64,000 bases of DNA from Nonomuraea montanisoli (GTDB lineage: Bacteria > Actinomycetota > Actinomycetes > Streptosporangiales > Streptosporangiaceae). The translations under genes and the position numbers were made by a program. Shown here one piece after another: positions 1-8,637 of the stretch (positions within the stretch are counted from its first letter, which is position 1; each line of letters starts with the position of its first letter). The DNA lies in contig NZ_JABWGN010000005.1 of NCBI RefSeq assembly GCF_013363975.1, positions 372,001 through 436,000 on the forward strand. Direction: 5' to 3'. The notes under the pieces are model-generated. The model saw only the letters and a list, made by a program, of their open reading frames with translations, did not search any database and was not told the DNA's origin.

Positions 1-2
1 AG

Positions 3-1247
3 GCCAACAGCGGCAAGGACAAGAAGTTCAAGCCGGCCTCCACCGACGGCTGGGACCGGATCGAGTCGGTCACCAAGGGCTCCTCGGACAAGGTCGCCGT
101 CATGACCTTCGCCAAGCAGTACCCGGACTGGAAGGGCCTGTTCTCGCGCTCGCCGCACTTCTACCCCGCCTCGGCGAACGAGACGCCGGAGGCGTTCGAG
201 AAGAACTACCTGCAGAAGATCCCGATCACCGCCGGGCCCTTCAAGGTGGAGAAGATCGACGAGGCCACCAAGACCCTCACCGTCGTGCGTGACGACAAGT
301 GGTGGGGCAAGAAGGCCAAGCTCGACAAGATCATCTTCCGTACCATCGAGACGCCCGCCGCGCAGGTCAACGCCTTCGCCAACGGCGAGCTCGACGGCGT
401 GGAGGTCCCGCCGGGCAGCCCCGCCGACCTCAAGCGGGCCAAGGAAGTCCCGAACGTGGACATCCGCAAGGCGCTCAGCCCGAACTGGCGGCACATCACG
501 GTCAACAACCAGAGCGCGTTCCTGAAGGACAAGTCGGTCCGCCAGGCCGTCGAGTACGCGATCAACCGTGACGTGATCACGCAGTCCGACCTGAAGGACA
601 TGGACTGGCCGCTGCAGACGCTCGGCAACCACGTCTACATGAACAACCACAAGGGCTACGCCGACAACTCCGGCGACCTCGGCAAGTACAACCTGCCCAA
701 GGCCAAGGAGCTGCTCGACGCGGCCGGCTGGAAGCAGGAGGGCGACTACCGCAAGAAGGACGGCAAGGAGTTCGCGCTGAGCTTCACCGTCCCGGCGGGC
801 CTGCCGTACGCCAAGACCGAGGGCGAGCTCACCCAGGCCATGCTCAAGGAGGCCGGGATCAAGCTGACGATCCGCCCGGTCCCCGATGACAAGTTCTTCA
901 CGGACTACATCATCAAGGGCGACTTCGACCTGGTTCCGTTCTCGTGGATCGGCACGCCGCTGCCGATGGGCTCCCTGCCGCAGATCTACAAGACCGGCTC
1001 CGAGAGCAACTTCCCGAAGGGCAGCGACCCGGCGCTCGACGCCGCGATCGACGCCGCGGTCAGCGAGATGGACCCGGCCAAGGCCGTCGAGAAGGCCAAC
1101 GCCGCCGACAAGCTGATCTGGGACATGGTGCACACGATCCCGCTGTACCAGCGCCCCGACATCCAGGCGACCAAGAAGACGCTGGCGAACTGGGGCGCCA
1201 AGGGCTACCAGTCGCTGGACTACGCGATCGTCGGCTTCACCGGCTGA
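3..1247 (+). CDS. ABC transporter substrate-binding protein, family 5 (5'-truncated by window)
   Basis: The frame is open from base 3 with no start, so the first part lies outside the window; about 414 residues are visible where the family usually has 500-600. The visible part reads as the C-terminal two thirds of an SBP_bac_5 protein (oligopeptide/nickel type): a stretch predicting ligand-domain strands, the KSVRQAVEYAINRD segment typical of the family, then a C-terminal lobe ending in YAIVGFTG. Such proteins are lipoproteins that deliver peptides or similar solutes to an ABC permease; no permease genes follow here, so they would be upstream or elsewhere. A strong terminator follows about 40 bases after the stop, so this is probably the last gene of its unit. 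The substrate cannot be told. Confidence 0.9.
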   Translation, partial: ANSGKDKKFKPASTDGWDRIESVTKGSSDKVAVMTFAKQYPDWKGLFSRSPHFYPASANETPEAFEKNYLQKIPITAGPFKVEKIDEATKTLTVVRDDKWWGKKAKLDKIIFRTIETPAAQVNAFANGELDGVEVPPGSPADLKRAKEVPNVDIRKALSPNWRHITVNNQSAFLKDKSVRQAVEYAINRDVITQSDLKDMDWPLQTLGNHVYMNNHKGYADNSGDLGKYNLPKAKELLDAAGWKQEGDYRKKDGKEFALSFTVPAGLPYAKTEGELTQAMLKEAGIKLTIRPVPDDKFFTDYIIKGDFDLVPFSWIGTPLPMGSLPQIYKTGSESNFPKGSDPALDAAIDAAVSEMDPAKAVEKANAADKLIWDMVHTIPLYQRPDIQATKKTLANWGAKGYQSLDYAIVGFTG

Positions 1248-1286
1248 TCCCCGTCTCCCTGATCCTCGTCTCCTGACGGGATCGCC

Positions 1287-1323
1287 GACGACCCCCGGCC
1301 CGCTTCGGCGGCCGGGGGTCGTC
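1287..1323 (+). terminator. Hairpin terminator after the ABC binding protein
   Basis: A perfect 14-bp stem (1287-1300 with 1310-1323) closes a 9-base loop. The right arm and loop are then repeated once more directly downstream (1325-1349), so a second overlapping hairpin is possible. There is no clear T run, as is common in high-GC actinomycetes. Confidence 0.75.
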
Positions 1324-1384
1324 CCGCTTCGGCGGCCGGGGGTCGTCCCGTTTCCGCCTCGCCCGTGAGGGCCGTGCGCCAGCG

Positions 1385-1975
1385 CTCGGCCACACCGGCT
1401 ACGTCCTGGCCGGCATGATCACCGAGCGGGTGACCGGCGAGACGTTCGCCGAGCAGGTCGCGCGCCGCGTCGTCCGCCCGCTCGGCCTGACCGGGACGTA
1501 CGTGCCCGGCGACGAGGCGGAGATCCGCGGCCCGCACGCCCGCCACTACTCCACGAACCACGTTCCCGGCGCCGACGCCGAGGTCCACGACGTCACCGAG
1601 ATGAACGCCTCCGCCGCCTGGGCCGCCGGTGGCATGGTCTCGCACGCCGCCGACCTCGACCGCTTCTTCACCGCCCTGCTCCAGGACCGGCTGCTGCCGC
1701 GGGCCCAGCACGAGGAGATGTTCGCCACCGCGCCCACCCCCGAGGGCAAGTGGATCCCCGGCGCCCCCACCTACGGCCTCGGCATGTCCTCGCTGCGACT
1801 GCCCGGCGGCCGGACGGTCTGGGGCATGGGCGGCGCCATCAACGGGTCGTTCTCCTTCGCGTACGGCACGCGCGACGGGGAGCGCCTGGTCGTCCAGAAC
1901 GTCAACGGCGACTGGAACGACCCGATCGGCCTGTTCATGGAGGTGCTGGAGGCCGAGTTCGGCCCAGCCGACTGA
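1385..1975 (+). pseudogene. 5'-truncated serine hydrolase (beta-lactamase/PBP4 family) remnant
   Basis: The frame reads LGHTGYVLAGMITERVTG, which is the tyrosine-motif region of class C beta-lactamase-like hydrolases, and continues to a normal C-terminal end (a GGMVSHAADL-type segment, then a YGLGM segment). The N-terminal 130 or so residues with the catalytic SxxK motif are missing; the DNA just upstream is the repeated terminator hairpin. The first ATG inside the frame is at 1415, but it would give a catalytically dead 186-residue protein. I infer a decayed gene cut at its 5' side. An intact family member lies at 3096-4574 on the other strand. Confidence 0.7.
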
Positions 1976-2024
1976 CCAGCTCGTCGGCTCCCGCGCCGCC
2001 CGAGGAGCGGCCCCTGACGAGCCG

Positions 2025-3089
2025 TCACCTCGACCGGAGCAGTTCGAGCGTGACCCCGGTGTGGTGGGCCGCGATCTCCTCCATGAACCGGCGGTCGGGG
2101 AAGTCCCCGTCCAGCAGCCGCAGCGGCCCGGCCACCAGCGACAGGTGCTGCGCGAGCCGGTAGAGCTCCGTCCTGCGCTCGTCGAGCCCGTCGACGCGCA
2201 GGTCCTCGTACTGCTCGCCGAACCGTATCCGCAGGAACACGTGCTCCCACTCGACGTCGAAGAACATGGTCCCCTCGATGTCGATGAGCACCGGCTCGTC
2301 CCGCTCGTCCACCAGGACGTGATCCGGGCCGAGCTCGCCGTGGATCAGCCCGTGCCGCGGCCGCGGCTCGATGCCGTCGGCCAGTTCCTCCAGCGCGGCC
2401 CGGCACCGTTCTCGTACCTCCGCGATGCTCCCGACACGCGCGGCGGCCTCACCCAGGTCGAGGAGCGCGCGATCGAGCACCACATCCACGCACGACCCGC
2501 CCTCAGCCGGCTCCGGACCGTCGAGCACGTCGGCGACCTTGCCGATGCGCGGACTCGTTCGCCGCCGCATCAGCTCAAGCGCTTCGCCGAGCCTGGCCAG
2601 GATCGCCTTCGCTCCTTCCGGGTCGTCCGCGAGGCGCTTCTCCAGCGTCCCGCCGCGCACGTCCTCGGCGAACGCGAAGTCGTACGGCCGGCGGGACCGG
2701 GTGCCGTCGGCGAAGTGGAGCCGGGGCACGCGCACGCCCGCCGCCTCCAGGCACGCGCCGCTCGTCTCGAAGAACCGCAGGCCGGAGGCATGCGAGAACG
2801 GCCCCGCGTCACTGGAGGCGGCGGGCTCCTTGAGGGTGGTGCCCCAGTAGTCCTCGTCGGGAGACCAGACGTACAGGACGGTGCTGAACCCGTCATCGAA
2901 CAGGACCCGGTAAACCCCCTTCTTGCTGCCCCCGCGCAGCCGCTCGACCTCCACCACCCGACGCCCCCTCCCGAAGACGGGGGCGGCCAACTCGGCGACC
3001 TCTCCGCGTCCCAGGAAGTTCCGGCCTTGCGCAGACACCATGCGTCGTAGGGTCGCAGCCGCGGCGTACCGGCGGCAAAGGGATTCCAT
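2025..3089 (-). CDS. Phosphotransferase of the APH (aminoglycoside/choline kinase-like) family
   Basis: The 354-residue protein carries the kinase catalytic signature HGELGPDHVLVDE near residue 250 (Brenner motif, with Glu in place of the usual Asp after His-Gly) and the metal-binding DIEG near residue 270. An N-terminal lobe contains GGSKKGVYRV, typical of the ATP-binding lobe. The length fits the family. APH-like enzymes phosphorylate hydroxyls of small molecules such as aminoglycosides, homoserine or choline; the substrate is not deducible. Start at ATG 3089 has only a weak ribosome-binding site; ATG 3041 is an alternative. It lies 6 bases downstream of the serine hydrolase on the same strand, so the two are probably co-transcribed. 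Confidence 0.8.
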   Translation of the reverse strand: MESLCRRYAAAATLRRMVSAQGRNFLGRGEVAELAAPVFGRGRRVVEVERLRGGSKKGVYRVLFDDGFSTVLYVWSPDEDYWGTTLKEPAASSDAGPFSHASGLRFFETSGACLEAAGVRVPRLHFADGTRSRRPYDFAFAEDVRGGTLEKRLADDPEGAKAILARLGEALELMRRRTSPRIGKVADVLDGPEPAEGGSCVDVVLDRALLDLGEAAARVGSIAEVRERCRAALEELADGIEPRPRHGLIHGELGPDHVLVDERDEPVLIDIEGTMFFDVEWEHVFLRIRFGEQYEDLRVDGLDERRTELYRLAQHLSLVAGPLRLLDGDFPDRRFMEEIAAHHTGVTLELLRSR

Positions 3090-3095
3090 GTCGTC

Positions 3096-4574
3096 TCACG
3101 CCTGTGGGCGGCGGGCGCGGACGACGTGGACGGTGCGGGCGACGACGACGGCGATCGCGGCCAGCGCGGCGGTGGCGGCCCAGACGTAGAGCGCGAGCCA
3201 GACGTACGTGATCATGTCCAGCGTGCCGATCCTGTTCATCAGGAGGCCGATCAGGTCGGCGAGGCCGGCGAAGAGGGCGATCGGCAGCACGTACGGGATC
3301 AGGCGGGCGACGATCCGCCACACGGGGCGACCCGCGCGGCGGCGGGCCCAGCGGCGAGCGCGCAGGCCCCCGAGGACGCCCAGTCCGAGGTTGAGCAGGG
3401 ACAGGCCGGCCAGCCACGGATCGGCGGACATGGTGAAGGGCGCGGCGCCGGCGTCGGGGCGGCCCTCGATGATGTCGATCAGCCCGTCGCTGATGAGGAG
3501 CGCGTCGTCGCCGGAGATCATCCCGGTGTTGGTGACGACGGCGATGCCGTACCGGCTCCCGGGCAACAGGGTCTGGGCCGAGTTGTGGGTGAGCAGCCAG
3601 CCGGTGTGCCGGAGCTCGGGCGCTCCGCCGGCGGTCTTCCCGGTCTGCCAGCCCATGCCGTACGTGCTGCCGCCCACGCCGGACGGCGTCTGGGCGGTCC
3701 TGACGGTGCGCTCGGGGACGGCATGGCTGGAGCCGTTCTGCGCGATGAGCCATCTGGCCAGGTCGTCGGCGGTGCTGACGACCCCGAAGGAGCCGTTGAG
3801 GAACCACTTCGGGTGCGCGCGCTCCACCACCTGGCCGTACGCGCGGATGTAGCCGGCGCCCCCGCCGGGGAGGTCGCGGGTGGTGTTCACGGTGGTGGTG
3901 GACGTCATGCCGAGCGGGCGGAACACGCTTGCGGCCAGGTAGTCGCCGAACGGCATCCCGGTCACCACCTCGGCCAGCCGGGCCGCGACGGCGTAGTTGG
4001 GGTTGTGGTAGGCCATCCTGGTGCCCGGGTCGGTGGCGAGCGGGGCGGTCCGCAGCATCGCGACGGCGTCCTTGAGGGTGTCCGGCGCGGGGAGGGTCAG
4101 CTCGGGGAAGGTCCGGTCGCTCATGCCCGAGGTCTGCTGGAGGAGTTGCCGCACCGTGATCCTCCCCGCGCGGGGGTCGGCCATGGCGAACTCCGGCAGG
4201 TAGCTCCGGACGGGGGCGTCCAGGCTGATCTTGTGCTGGTCGGCGAGGCGCAGCACCCCCAGGGCGGTGAACGACTTGGACAGCGAGGCGAGCGGCATCG
4301 GTGTGTCCTTGGTGATCGCCCGGCCGTCGGCCGTGTGGCCGTAGCCCGCGACATGGACGACCCGATCGTCCTTGGTGACCGCGACCAGGGCGCCGGGCAG
4401 GCCGGTCCGCTCGGCGTAGTCGCGCACGTAGGCGTCGATGGTGGTGGCGGTCAGCTCGCCGCCCTTCGGCGCGTTCGACGCACGCTTCGGAGAGGCGGTC
4501 GCGGCAGTGGCTCCTGTCAGCAACAACGCACCTGTCAGAACGGCGATGGCGGCGCTCTTTCCGGTCTTCATCAT
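3096..4574 (-). CDS. Serine hydrolase, class C beta-lactamase/D-Ala-D-Ala carboxypeptidase-like, membrane-anchored
   Basis: A 492-residue exported protein: signal peptide with hydrophobic core at residues 7-27, then the catalytic SxxK motif SLSK (Ser97, Lys100), a YHNPNYAV segment giving the Tyr-x-Asn motif, and LRHTGW as the HTG third motif. After the hydrolase domain (about residues 40-370) come three to four hydrophobic segments with Arg-rich loops, ending VHVVRARRPQA, so the enzyme is tethered with its active site outside. The architecture is common in actinomycetes. It may act on D-amino-acid peptides or esters; resistance is not implied. It heads a unit with the APH-like kinase. A 7-bp inverted repeat lies just upstream of its start. 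Confidence 0.85.
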   Translation of the reverse strand: MMKTGKSAAIAVLTGALLLTGATAATASPKRASNAPKGGELTATTIDAYVRDYAERTGLPGALVAVTKDDRVVHVAGYGHTADGRAITKDTPMPLASLSKSFTALGVLRLADQHKISLDAPVRSYLPEFAMADPRAGRITVRQLLQQTSGMSDRTFPELTLPAPDTLKDAVAMLRTAPLATDPGTRMAYHNPNYAVAARLAEVVTGMPFGDYLAASVFRPLGMTSTTTVNTTRDLPGGGAGYIRAYGQVVERAHPKWFLNGSFGVVSTADDLARWLIAQNGSSHAVPERTVRTAQTPSGVGGSTYGMGWQTGKTAGGAPELRHTGWLLTHNSAQTLLPGSRYGIAVVTNTGMISGDDALLISDGLIDIIEGRPDAGAAPFTMSADPWLAGLSLLNLGLGVLGGLRARRWARRRAGRPVWRIVARLIPYVLPIALFAGLADLIGLLMNRIGTLDMITYVWLALYVWAATAALAAIAVVVARTVHVVRARRPQA

Positions 4575-4590
4575 GGTTCCTCAAGCTGTT

Positions 4591-4610
4591 CGTTCGTCGG
4601 CATACGAACG
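4591..4610. promoter_or_regulatory. Inverted repeat upstream of the serine hydrolase gene
   Basis: CGTTCGT (4591-4597) and ACGAACG (4604-4610) form a perfect 7-bp inverted repeat with a 6-base spacer, 17 bases upstream of the hydrolase start. Size and place suit a dimeric repressor site; no regulator gene is adjacent, so this is inference. Confidence 0.4.
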
Positions 4611-4966
4611 CTAGAAGCCGGTGAGGCGGCCGGGCAGCGCCCGATCGGCAGGCTCTCACCCTGACTTTCGTCAGGTGCCGGAGGTGCGCATGGGTGTCGA
4701 GGTGGAGATCGTCCGTGACGCGGGTCAGGAGCTCGTGGATGCCTTCGGCGGCCCGGCCGCGCGCCGCTTCCACGCATTCGCCGCCCACCCCTGCACGGCG
4801 GCCTCCGGCTGGAGGAGGCCGCCGCCTCGGCAAGATCGAGCAGCACCGGTACGTCCACGCCTGCCGCGAGGCGCAGCCGTACGGGCGGGTGATCGCCGAC
4901 AACGAAAGCCCTGTCGTCGCCCACTGCGATGATGACCTGGCAGTGCCGACAGGACGGGAGCAGGAC

Positions 4967-6559
4967 ATGGTCGAGCGGGCCGCGCGGCGGATCGTCGAGA
5001 AGATCGTCGCGAGTGCGCCGGCGGGCTGGACGCGGGCGGTGCTCGCCAGCACCGCGGGCCGAGGCGGCGCCTCGGTGTCCGGCGGTTACGCCGTCCCCGG
5101 CGTGCCCCTGTGGCGCAACTCGCTGCCCCACGTCTTCATGGAGCTGGAAGGTCTGACGGAGGCGATAGGGGAGGTCCGGGGCTGGGAGCGCACCAGCCTG
5201 GAGATCGTGTGCCGGCCGTCCGGGGAGTACGAGCTGGTCGCGATCGCGGACGCGATCACCAGCCTGCGCGGCCGGGGCGGCGGTTTCCAGGCCGTCCTGG
5301 ACCCCGACTACCGGCTCCCCCAGCCCGGTTCCGGGCAGGAGGAGGGCACGGCTGCCCCCGCGGGCGATCCTGAGCTGGCGGTGGCACGGTTCCGCGCGTA
5401 CATGGAGCGGCGCGCCGCGATCCTGGGAAGGCCCGAGCAACTGCCGCCGCCCGTGTCCGCCGACGCACTCGACGCCGCCGAACGCCGCATCGGCCGGCCC
5501 CTGCCCGCCGACCTGCGGGCGCTGTACCTGATCGCCGACGGCGACCGCAGCGGCTACGAGCACCGCTACCTGCTCGGGGGCAACGCCTGGCTGCCGCTGA
5601 AGCATCTGGTCGCCGTCCACGCCGACCAGCGGGAACCGGTCTGGTCCGGCTGGGAGCTGGAGTGGTACTCGGTCATCTTCGACGCCGACCCGCCCGGCAC
5701 TGTCCGGCGCTGCGGCGGGCACCCGGCCTGGCTGCCCTTCGGCACCGGGGAGGACGGCAACTACCTGGCGGTGGACCTGTCCCCGGCTCGGAACGGGCGC
5801 CCCGGCCAGGTCATCCGCATCGGCCGCGACTATGACGACTGCCCGGCCTACGTCGCCGACTCGGTGACCTCGCTGCTCGGCCGCCACCTGGAGCTGCTGG
5901 AGCGGGGGGCGTACGAGGTGAGCGACGGCCACATCGACCTGCTGGAGCCCGCCCGCCGCCTCGGCCCTGAGCGGATCAGCGGCGAGATCCCCGGCGAGAT
6001 CCCGCCCGGCCTTCAGGCCATCCACATCAACGACGCCGAGAGCCCGGTCGATCTGGCCCCCCTCGCCGCCGGCCGGCGGGGCCGCGGCGCCGGAGCGGCG
6101 GCCGGGCCGAACCTGCGGATGCTGCACCTCAACCGGTGCGCCACGGCCGACCTGGCGCCGGTTCGCGCGCTGCCGGTCGAGTCCCTGCGCGTGACCCTGG
6201 ACGGCGGCGACCTGACCCCGCTCGAAGGCCACCCCGACCTGACTTCCCTGTGCCTGGGGACCGCCGCCCCGATCGACCTCGCCCCGCTGCGCACCGTCCC
6301 GAACCTGCGCGCGCTGGACCTCTCCCAGGCGGTCGTCCGCGACCTGACCGTGCTGGCAGACCTGCCCGACCTGCGCTATCTGGCCCTCAGCGCCCGGCAG
6401 TGGACCAGCCTGCTGGACGAGGGGAAGGCGCCGCCCACCCTCGCCGCCGCCCGCCTGGCCGACGACCACGCCCCGCTCGACGACGCCCTGACCTGGGCGG
6501 CCCGCCTCGGCCTGGACACCGAAGCCGTACTCCGCACCTCCGGCACCTTCCTCACTTGA
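4967..6559 (+). CDS. SMI1/KNR4-family (SUKH-like) protein with a leucine-rich C-terminal part
   Basis: A 530-residue cytoplasmic protein with no signal or membrane segment. The frame is open further upstream (to 4694), but ATG 4967 has a GGGAG ribosome-binding site 6 bases ahead and the upstream reading is low-complexity. Residues 1-115 form an uncharacterised alpha/beta region. The middle (about 150-310) is SMI1/KNR4-like: LDAAERRIGRPLPADLRALY, then WLPFGTGEDGNYLAVDL. The last 180 residues hold repeated LxxLxLxx-type units (NLRMLHLNRC, DLTSLCLG, NLRALDLSQ, DLRYLALS), which look like short leucine-rich repeats. SUKH proteins often act as immunity proteins against contact-dependent toxins, but no toxin gene is seen nearby. 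Function unknown. Confidence 0.75.
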   Translation: MVERAARRIVEKIVASAPAGWTRAVLASTAGRGGASVSGGYAVPGVPLWRNSLPHVFMELEGLTEAIGEVRGWERTSLEIVCRPSGEYELVAIADAITSLRGRGGGFQAVLDPDYRLPQPGSGQEEGTAAPAGDPELAVARFRAYMERRAAILGRPEQLPPPVSADALDAAERRIGRPLPADLRALYLIADGDRSGYEHRYLLGGNAWLPLKHLVAVHADQREPVWSGWELEWYSVIFDADPPGTVRRCGGHPAWLPFGTGEDGNYLAVDLSPARNGRPGQVIRIGRDYDDCPAYVADSVTSLLGRHLELLERGAYEVSDGHIDLLEPARRLGPERISGEIPGEIPPGLQAIHINDAESPVDLAPLAAGRRGRGAGAAAGPNLRMLHLNRCATADLAPVRALPVESLRVTLDGGDLTPLEGHPDLTSLCLGTAAPIDLAPLRTVPNLRALDLSQAVVRDLTVLADLPDLRYLALSARQWTSLLDEGKAPPTLAAARLADDHAPLDDALTWAARLGLDTEAVLRTSGTFLT

Positions 6560-6820
6560 CGGTCAGGACGCCGGGGCGGCCAGCTCCTGGAGCACGGCGC
6601 AGGCCGATGAGCTGCCCGCTCCGAGAGCACCACGGCAGGACGGGCGACGACGCTGGACCGCGTGCGAACGCCCCTTGGAGATGCGCCCCGGAAGATCGCC
6701 CTTTCAGCTCCGGACGTGCGCCCCCCTGTAGGGTGCGACGTCTCCTCCGCGATGCCCGCGGTCAAACGAAGGCTCCGTTTCGCCGCGAGGACACCGCGAA
6801 CGCGATCTCGGGGGACACCA

Positions 6821-6852
6821 AGAAGCCCCCCGAGATCTCTCGGAGGGCTTCT
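6821..6852 (-). terminator. Terminator downstream of tRNA-Thr
   Basis: A 12-bp stem with one mismatch (6821-6832 with 6841-6852) around an 8-base loop lies 6 bases beyond the 3' end of the minus-strand tRNA and is followed on that strand by a T/G-rich stretch. The rest of the gap 6560-6820 shows no convincing gene. Confidence 0.7.
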
Positions 6853-6858
6853 GATCTG

Positions 6859-6932
6859 AGCCGCCTTGGGGATTCGAACCCCAGACCCCTTCATTACGAG
6901 TGAAGTGCTCTGGCCGACTGAGCTAAGGCGGC
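6859..6932 (-). tRNA. tRNA-Thr(CGT)
   Basis: On the minus strand the acceptor stem GCCGCCT (from 6932) pairs with AGGCGGC (6866-6860). A D-arm TAGCTCAG..., an anticodon stem CTTCA/TGAAG closing loop CTCGTAA (anticodon CGT), and a T-arm TGGGG-TTCGAAT-CCCCA are all present. The discriminator base is T at 6859; CCA is not encoded. The cloverleaf is complete. Confidence 0.97.
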
Positions 6933-7005
6933 GTGCCGTGCGGCGTGACCGAGTCTACAGGAGCCCAAGGGGTTCTCGCTCCAGCCGACCCCGATCTTCC
7001 CGCGC

Positions 7006-8472
7006 TCACGGGCATGTGGTGCCGTTCTTCGGAGGCTCGCCGGTGATGAGGTAGCGGTCCACGGCCGTGTCCACGCAGGTGTCGCCGCTGTTGTAGGCCG
7101 TGTGCCCGTCGCCGTCGTACGAGAGCAGGACCCCCGACTCCAGCTCGCCGGCGAGGGAGCGGGCCCAGGCGTACGGGGTGGCCGGGTCGCGGGTGGTGCC
7201 GACGACGAGGATCGGCGGCGCGCCCTTCGCGGCGAGCGGGCGGTTCTGGAACGTGGGGCGAGCCGGCCAGTAGGCGCACGGCAGGGAGCTCCACGCGATG
7301 TACGGGCCGAAGCGGGGCGCCGTGCGGGACAGGTCCGCGGCGGCCCGCTCGTACGAGGGAACGTCCTTCGGGTAGGCGCCGTCGACGCAGTTGACGGCCA
7401 TGTTGGCCTCGGTCTGGTTGGAGTAGCCGTCGGCTCCGCGGTCCACGAGCGTGTCGGCGTTCTGCAGCAGCATCGTCCCGTCACCCTGGAACGCCTGGGC
7501 CAGCGCCTCGGTGAGCATGGGCCAGCCGCCGCGGTCGTAGAGCGGCGTCAGGGCGCCGAGCAGGGCCAGCGGCTCGGTGACCGCGCGGTCCCCCGCGTCT
7601 CCTCCGGCTCCGGCGGGCAGCGGGTGGCGGTCCGTACGGCGGAGCAGCGCCGTGAGCTCCTCCAGGGCGCCGTCGGCGTCGCGGCTGCGGAACGGGCAGT
7701 CGCCGCGGGCGAGGCAGTCGTCCACGTACGCCCGGAACGCCACCTCGAACCCGGCCGCCTGGTCCGCGTTGAACCGGAACCTCGGCAGGGCCGGATCGAC
7801 GGCCCCGTCGAGCACGAGCGCCCGCACCCGCCCCGGGAACAGGTCCGCGTAGACCGCCCCCAGGAACGTGCCGTAGGACTTGCCGAGAAAGGTCAGTCCC
7901 CGGTCGCCCAGCGCCTCGCGCAGCGCGTCCATGTCGCGGGCCGCGTCGACCGTGCCCACGTGCTGGAGCAGCTTGCCCGCGTGCGCCGCGCAGCCCTGGG
8001 CGAACTCGCGTGACCCGCGCTCCAGCGCCGCCCGCTCGGCCGCGTCGTCCGGGGTGGCGTCCAGCGCCAGGAACGCGTCGAGGCGCCGGTCGTCCAGGCA
8101 TTCGACCGGCGCGGACTCTCCCACGCCGCGCGGGTCGAACCCGACGATGTCGAACCGGGCCCGCACGCCCGGGCTCACCACCGACTGCGCCGCCCGCGCG
8201 TACCCCACGCCGGAGCCGCCGGGGCCGCCCGGGTTGAGGAGGAGTGACCCGATACGGTCGCCGGTGGCGGGCAGCCGGATGACGCTGATCCGGATCCGCT
8301 CACCGTCCTGGACGTCGTGGTCGAGCGGCACCGCCAGCTTCGCGCACTGGAACCCGTCCCCGCAGTCCGACCAGGAGAGAGCTCCGGGCGCGGGGAGCGG
8401 CCGTTCGTCGCGGGCGCAGCCGGTGGCCAGCAGCGCGACCGCGACGAGGACGGACAGGGCACGGGACCACAT
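7006..8472 (-). CDS. Secreted alpha/beta-hydrolase, TAP-like (tripeptidyl aminopeptidase family) lipoprotein
   Basis: Starting at ATG 8472 the 488-residue product opens with MWSRALSVLVAVALLATGC, a lipoprotein signal with lipobox LATGC, which decides this start over the open frame extending to 8535. The alpha/beta-hydrolase fold shows an oxyanion region NPGGPGGSG, the nucleophile elbow GKSYG (FLGKSYGTFLG), VLDGAVDP after it, and a TAP-like C-terminal domain with TRDPATPYAWA (acid) and DGDGHTAYN (His). The family includes Streptomyces secreted tripeptidyl aminopeptidases (SlpD/E-like), which trim N-terminal tripeptides from extracellular substrates. Single gene; two DnaA-box-like nonamers lie just upstream. 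Confidence 0.9.
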   Translation of the reverse strand: MWSRALSVLVAVALLATGCARDERPLPAPGALSWSDCGDGFQCAKLAVPLDHDVQDGERIRISVIRLPATGDRIGSLLLNPGGPGGSGVGYARAAQSVVSPGVRARFDIVGFDPRGVGESAPVECLDDRRLDAFLALDATPDDAAERAALERGSREFAQGCAAHAGKLLQHVGTVDAARDMDALREALGDRGLTFLGKSYGTFLGAVYADLFPGRVRALVLDGAVDPALPRFRFNADQAAGFEVAFRAYVDDCLARGDCPFRSRDADGALEELTALLRRTDRHPLPAGAGGDAGDRAVTEPLALLGALTPLYDRGGWPMLTEALAQAFQGDGTMLLQNADTLVDRGADGYSNQTEANMAVNCVDGAYPKDVPSYERAAADLSRTAPRFGPYIAWSSLPCAYWPARPTFQNRPLAAKGAPPILVVGTTRDPATPYAWARSLAGELESGVLLSYDGDGHTAYNSGDTCVDTAVDRYLITGEPPKNGTTCP

Positions 8473-8637
8473 GGGTGGGGATCTTACGCCTCGTCGCTCC
8501 GCCTCCCGCAGGAACCCATGGGCGCCTGTGGACACACCGCTGGATGCCGGTGGGCACCTGTGGACAACGCCCTGCGGGCCCCTGATGCCGCAGGGCTCTT
8601 CCTCATGGGCGGACGCCGCCCGGGAGAGACCGGACGG

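Noticed and set aside
4694..4966. N-terminal extension of the SMI1/KNR4-like protein by 91 residues
   Set aside because: Ser/Arg/Pro-rich reading without a ribosome-binding site; ATG 4967 has a good one.
8527..8567. Replication origin suggested by DnaA boxes
   Set aside because: Only two boxes, no AT-rich region, and no dnaA, dnaN or gyr genes nearby.
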